Below, piece after piece: positions 62,005 to 64,000 of a DNA stretch of 64,000 nucleotides. The notes beneath the pieces are model-generated. The model saw nothing but the letters and a program-made list of their open reading frames with translations, searched no databases and was not told where the DNA came from. This DNA comes from Bacillus ndiopicus (GTDB taxonomy: Bacteria > Bacillota > Bacilli > Bacillales_A > Planococcaceae), in the NCBI RefSeq assembly GCF_000612805.1, contig NZ_HG964406.1:124001-188000 (forward strand), written 5' to 3'. Every line of letters begins with the position of its first letter. The stretch's first letter is position 1. The position numbers were made by a program, and so were the translations under genes.

Positions 62005-64000
62005 CTATCCTTCTTTCCTCTCCACTCCTCTAATAAAGCTTTGTGGAATAGAAGAATTATGTTCGATAATAAATGCTTTTGAGAAATAATTATAGTAGGA
62101 GCTATCATGACCTTTTGGTGATAAAATAATTAGCTTACGCTTTAGCTCCTTCGCATATAAATCAAATACTTTATCCTTACGCTCGTCGTCTAATGCACTA
62201 TCGAATTCATCAAGCACAATATAGCTTGGTGAAATGGATAAGTTTTGTAGTAAAGCTAATGCAAAAAGCAAGGAACTTAGTGATTCCTCACCACCAGAAA
62301 CACCTTTTCCTACTTTACCATGTCGAGCTTTTAAGCTAACATCTTCCATGTCACCACCATGACCAATTTTACGTGCCTTTACAAAAAGTAAGTATTTAAT
62401 GCGACCTGTCTTTTTTTCTTCTACTCTCTCTTTTTCAATTTTCCCTTCAAAATAGAACTGATCCATATATTTTTGGAAAAGTAAATTGATTTTAGTTAAA
62501 TGCATATTAATAGTCGTTTCGAGCTTGTCCTCATTTTCTGCTGCTCGATTAGCATTTTCCTCAAGAAGTATTTCAGCGGTTGCAAGCTCATTTTTCTTAC
62601 GGTCAAAATCATTTTTCATAACTTCATAGTTTTTCTCTGCATTCACATTTACCTTTTCAGTTCGCGCGTTTTCAAAGGCAGCTGCATACTGCTCTTGACC
62701 ATTTCGTAACGTTTCCTTACTCAACGTTATTGATACCGCCTCATCAATAACATATGCTTCTTGTGGCAAAATTTGCTCTAGCTCATGCAGTTTAATTGTT
62801 AAAGATTCTTTCTCAACATCTAATATATCTATTCTTTCATTAGTATGACTTATCTTCAAATTATTTTTTGTTAAATTTTCTTCAACGAACTCCACATCCG
62901 CCTGACATTTTCTGGTTTCGATACTTTGAAGCTGTACTTCACTTGTTTTGTTCTCTAATTTCGATACAAAATGTCCTCGCTGCTGATTAAGTAGCTTTAC
63001 ATTTTGCTGGGCTGTATTTAATTGTTCTTCTAGCTGCTGTAACTGCCTTTGCTGCGCTGCTGCCGCTCCGAGCTCCTCATAAATTTGACATTCCTTTATT
63101 AATAATTTAAATTCATGTTCTATGCTTACTAGCTGCTTCTGTGTTTCGTGCTGCTCTTTCTCCGTATCATTTTGTGTATCGTAAATCGAAGATAGTTGCT
63201 CGTCCAACTGTTCTAACTGCTTTTTATAGCGACCCAGCTCTCCTTCACGCAACAAAATGCTTTCCGCCTCTTGGATTTCACGCTTTGCTCCGTATAATTG
63301 CTGAATAATTGTTTGGTTATTATCATATTGTTGATCTAGCTTAGCTTTCGCTTGCTTCAAGCTAACTAATATATTTTCTTGCTCTTGTAGCATTTGCTGA
63401 ATAGCGACATCACTTAAAATATATTGCAGTTGCTCCTGTGCTCCTCGGCTACCACGTTCATCAATTAAAATGCCGTTTTTGATTTGCGGTGCTTTAATAA
63501 AAAATTGCTCAACCCACCATAATGCCTTATTCGCATAGTTTTGCAGTTGCTCTGATAAATCGCTCCGCATTTGTAAGCCAAGCTGAGGGAGATTTACGAT
63601 AATACGGTCTGGTACAACTTGCTTTAACGGCACATAATATAAGTCATTAATAGGTCTATAGCTAGAACCATTATAAAAAATCGTATATTTAATCGCTTCA
63701 ATTTTCTCCTCTAATTTTAAGGAAGCGTTTGGCGCAAGCTCAAGTAATTCCCGTAATGTATAAGCTTCCATACCTTTTTTACGTAAATCCTGAAGCCCTT
63801 GCTGCTGGCGTGTAGATCTTACTTGCTTTTTTTGCAATTGCTGAATCATCTGCTCGCTCTTATTTATTCTAGGCACGATGGATTGCTGCTCTTTAAAGAT
63901 TTCTTCCAGTTTTATATTTGCTTGTTTAATCTGTGATTCAATATGGCTACTGCTCGTATACAAGTCTACATCCTTATACGCTTTTTCAAGCTGCTGTTGG
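62005..64000 (-). CDS. SMC-like coiled-coil ATPase, C-terminal part (5' end outside window)
   Basis: 665 codons visible; the frame is open through the window edge, so the N-terminal Walker A part is missing. Two long coiled-coil arms flank a globular, hinge-like segment (about 60-170 of the visible part, with GILIDERGSRGAQEQLQYI). The C-terminal ATPase head has an ABC signature GKGVSGGEESLSSLLFALA and Walker B PSYIVLDEFDSALDDERK, then the switch LIILSPKGHDSSYY. This is an SMC/Rad50-like ATPase of unassigned family. Partners would lie upstream, beyond the window. DNA repair, condensation or defence are all possible. Confidence 0.8.
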   Translation of the reverse strand, partial: QQQLEKAYKDVDLYTSSSHIESQIKQANIKLEEIFKEQQSIVPRINKSEQMIQQLQKKQVRSTRQQQGLQDLRKKGMEAYTLRELLELAPNASLKLEEKIEAIKYTIFYNGSSYRPINDLYYVPLKQVVPDRIIVNLPQLGLQMRSDLSEQLQNYANKALWWVEQFFIKAPQIKNGILIDERGSRGAQEQLQYILSDVAIQQMLQEQENILVSLKQAKAKLDQQYDNNQTIIQQLYGAKREIQEAESILLREGELGRYKKQLEQLDEQLSSIYDTQNDTEKEQHETQKQLVSIEHEFKLLIKECQIYEELGAAAAQQRQLQQLEEQLNTAQQNVKLLNQQRGHFVSKLENKTSEVQLQSIETRKCQADVEFVEENLTKNNLKISHTNERIDILDVEKESLTIKLHELEQILPQEAYVIDEAVSITLSKETLRNGQEQYAAAFENARTEKVNVNAEKNYEVMKNDFDRKKNELATAEILLEENANRAAENEDKLETTINMHLTKINLLFQKYMDQFYFEGKIEKERVEEKKTGRIKYLLFVKARKIGHGGDMEDVSLKARHGKVGKGVSGGEESLSSLLFALALLQNLSISPSYIVLDEFDSALDDERKDKVFDLYAKELKRKLIILSPKGHDSSYYNYFSKAFIIEHNSSIPQSFIRGVERKEG

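Overview
The window is low-GC Firmicutes DNA and looks like a chromosomal segment of a Bacillales bacterium of the Lysinibacillus/Solibacillus (Planococcaceae) type. The reasons are strong AGGAGG-like ribosome binding sites, frequent TTG/GTG starts, lipobox-type lipoproteins, S-layer-homology (SLH) anchored surface proteins, U-tailed hairpin terminators and Bacillus-type families (YfmS, YkvI, DUF3870, LURP-one). This assignment is inference from gene content. No rRNA, tRNA, CRISPR array, insertion sequence or prophage was seen.

Layout. 1-4.3 kb: a reverse-strand signalling cluster (Hpt-REC-GGDEF-REC protein, single-domain response regulator, large sensor kinase cut by the window edge). 4.6-6.5 kb: an acetyltransferase and a probable regulator. 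6.5-9.5 kb: argH with an NhaC-type antiporter. 9.6-13.6 kb: thiolase, an ATPase/TOPRIM pair that may be an anti-phage system, and an NRDE/TANGO2-like protein. 13.7-19.2 kb: an SDR dehydrogenase and an ABC-2 export operon whose first gene encodes a membrane-anchored protein with an acidic Asp/Tyr tail. 19.8-22.6 kb: kynUBA, converting tryptophan to anthranilate.

22.7-41 kb is the most interesting part. Three cobalamin riboswitches, each with a promoter and an intrinsic terminator, punctuate a cluster of secreted proteins built from the two modules of animal intrinsic factor and transcobalamin: an alpha/alpha toroid and the transcobalamin-like C-terminal beta domain (DUF4430). Two very large S-layer-anchored proteins carry both modules fused. 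A smaller pair carries them split between an SLH protein and a lipoprotein. A secreted DUF4430-only protein comes first in the cluster. Directly downstream, with overlapping genes, lies a complete ECF transporter (EcfT, fused EcfA-EcfA', S component). I infer a cell-surface corrinoid capture and relay system. The third riboswitch now precedes only a truncated cobK (precorrin-6A reductase) remnant, which fits a shift from corrinoid synthesis to scavenging at this locus.

41-52 kb: an Fe-S/acetyltransferase fusion and a roughly 10-kb reverse-strand peptide-type ABC import operon interleaved with an M24 peptidase, an AstE-like deacylase, a DUF885-like metallohydrolase and a class III aminotransferase. 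52-54 kb: DUF3870, LURP-one and an orphan N-terminally short PdxS. 54-58.2 kb: an RpiR-regulated operon (M20 hydrolase, GNAT acyltransferase, N-acylamino-acid racemase) matching the D-to-L amino acid conversion pathway described in Geobacillus. 58.5-64 kb: YkvI-like transporter, GNAT protein, soluble chemoreceptor-like protein, a 14-residue-repeat coiled coil, and the C-terminal part of an SMC-like ATPase cut by the window edge. A dispersed intergenic repeat occurs near 24.0 and 58.3 kb and probably, in degraded form, near 19.2 kb.
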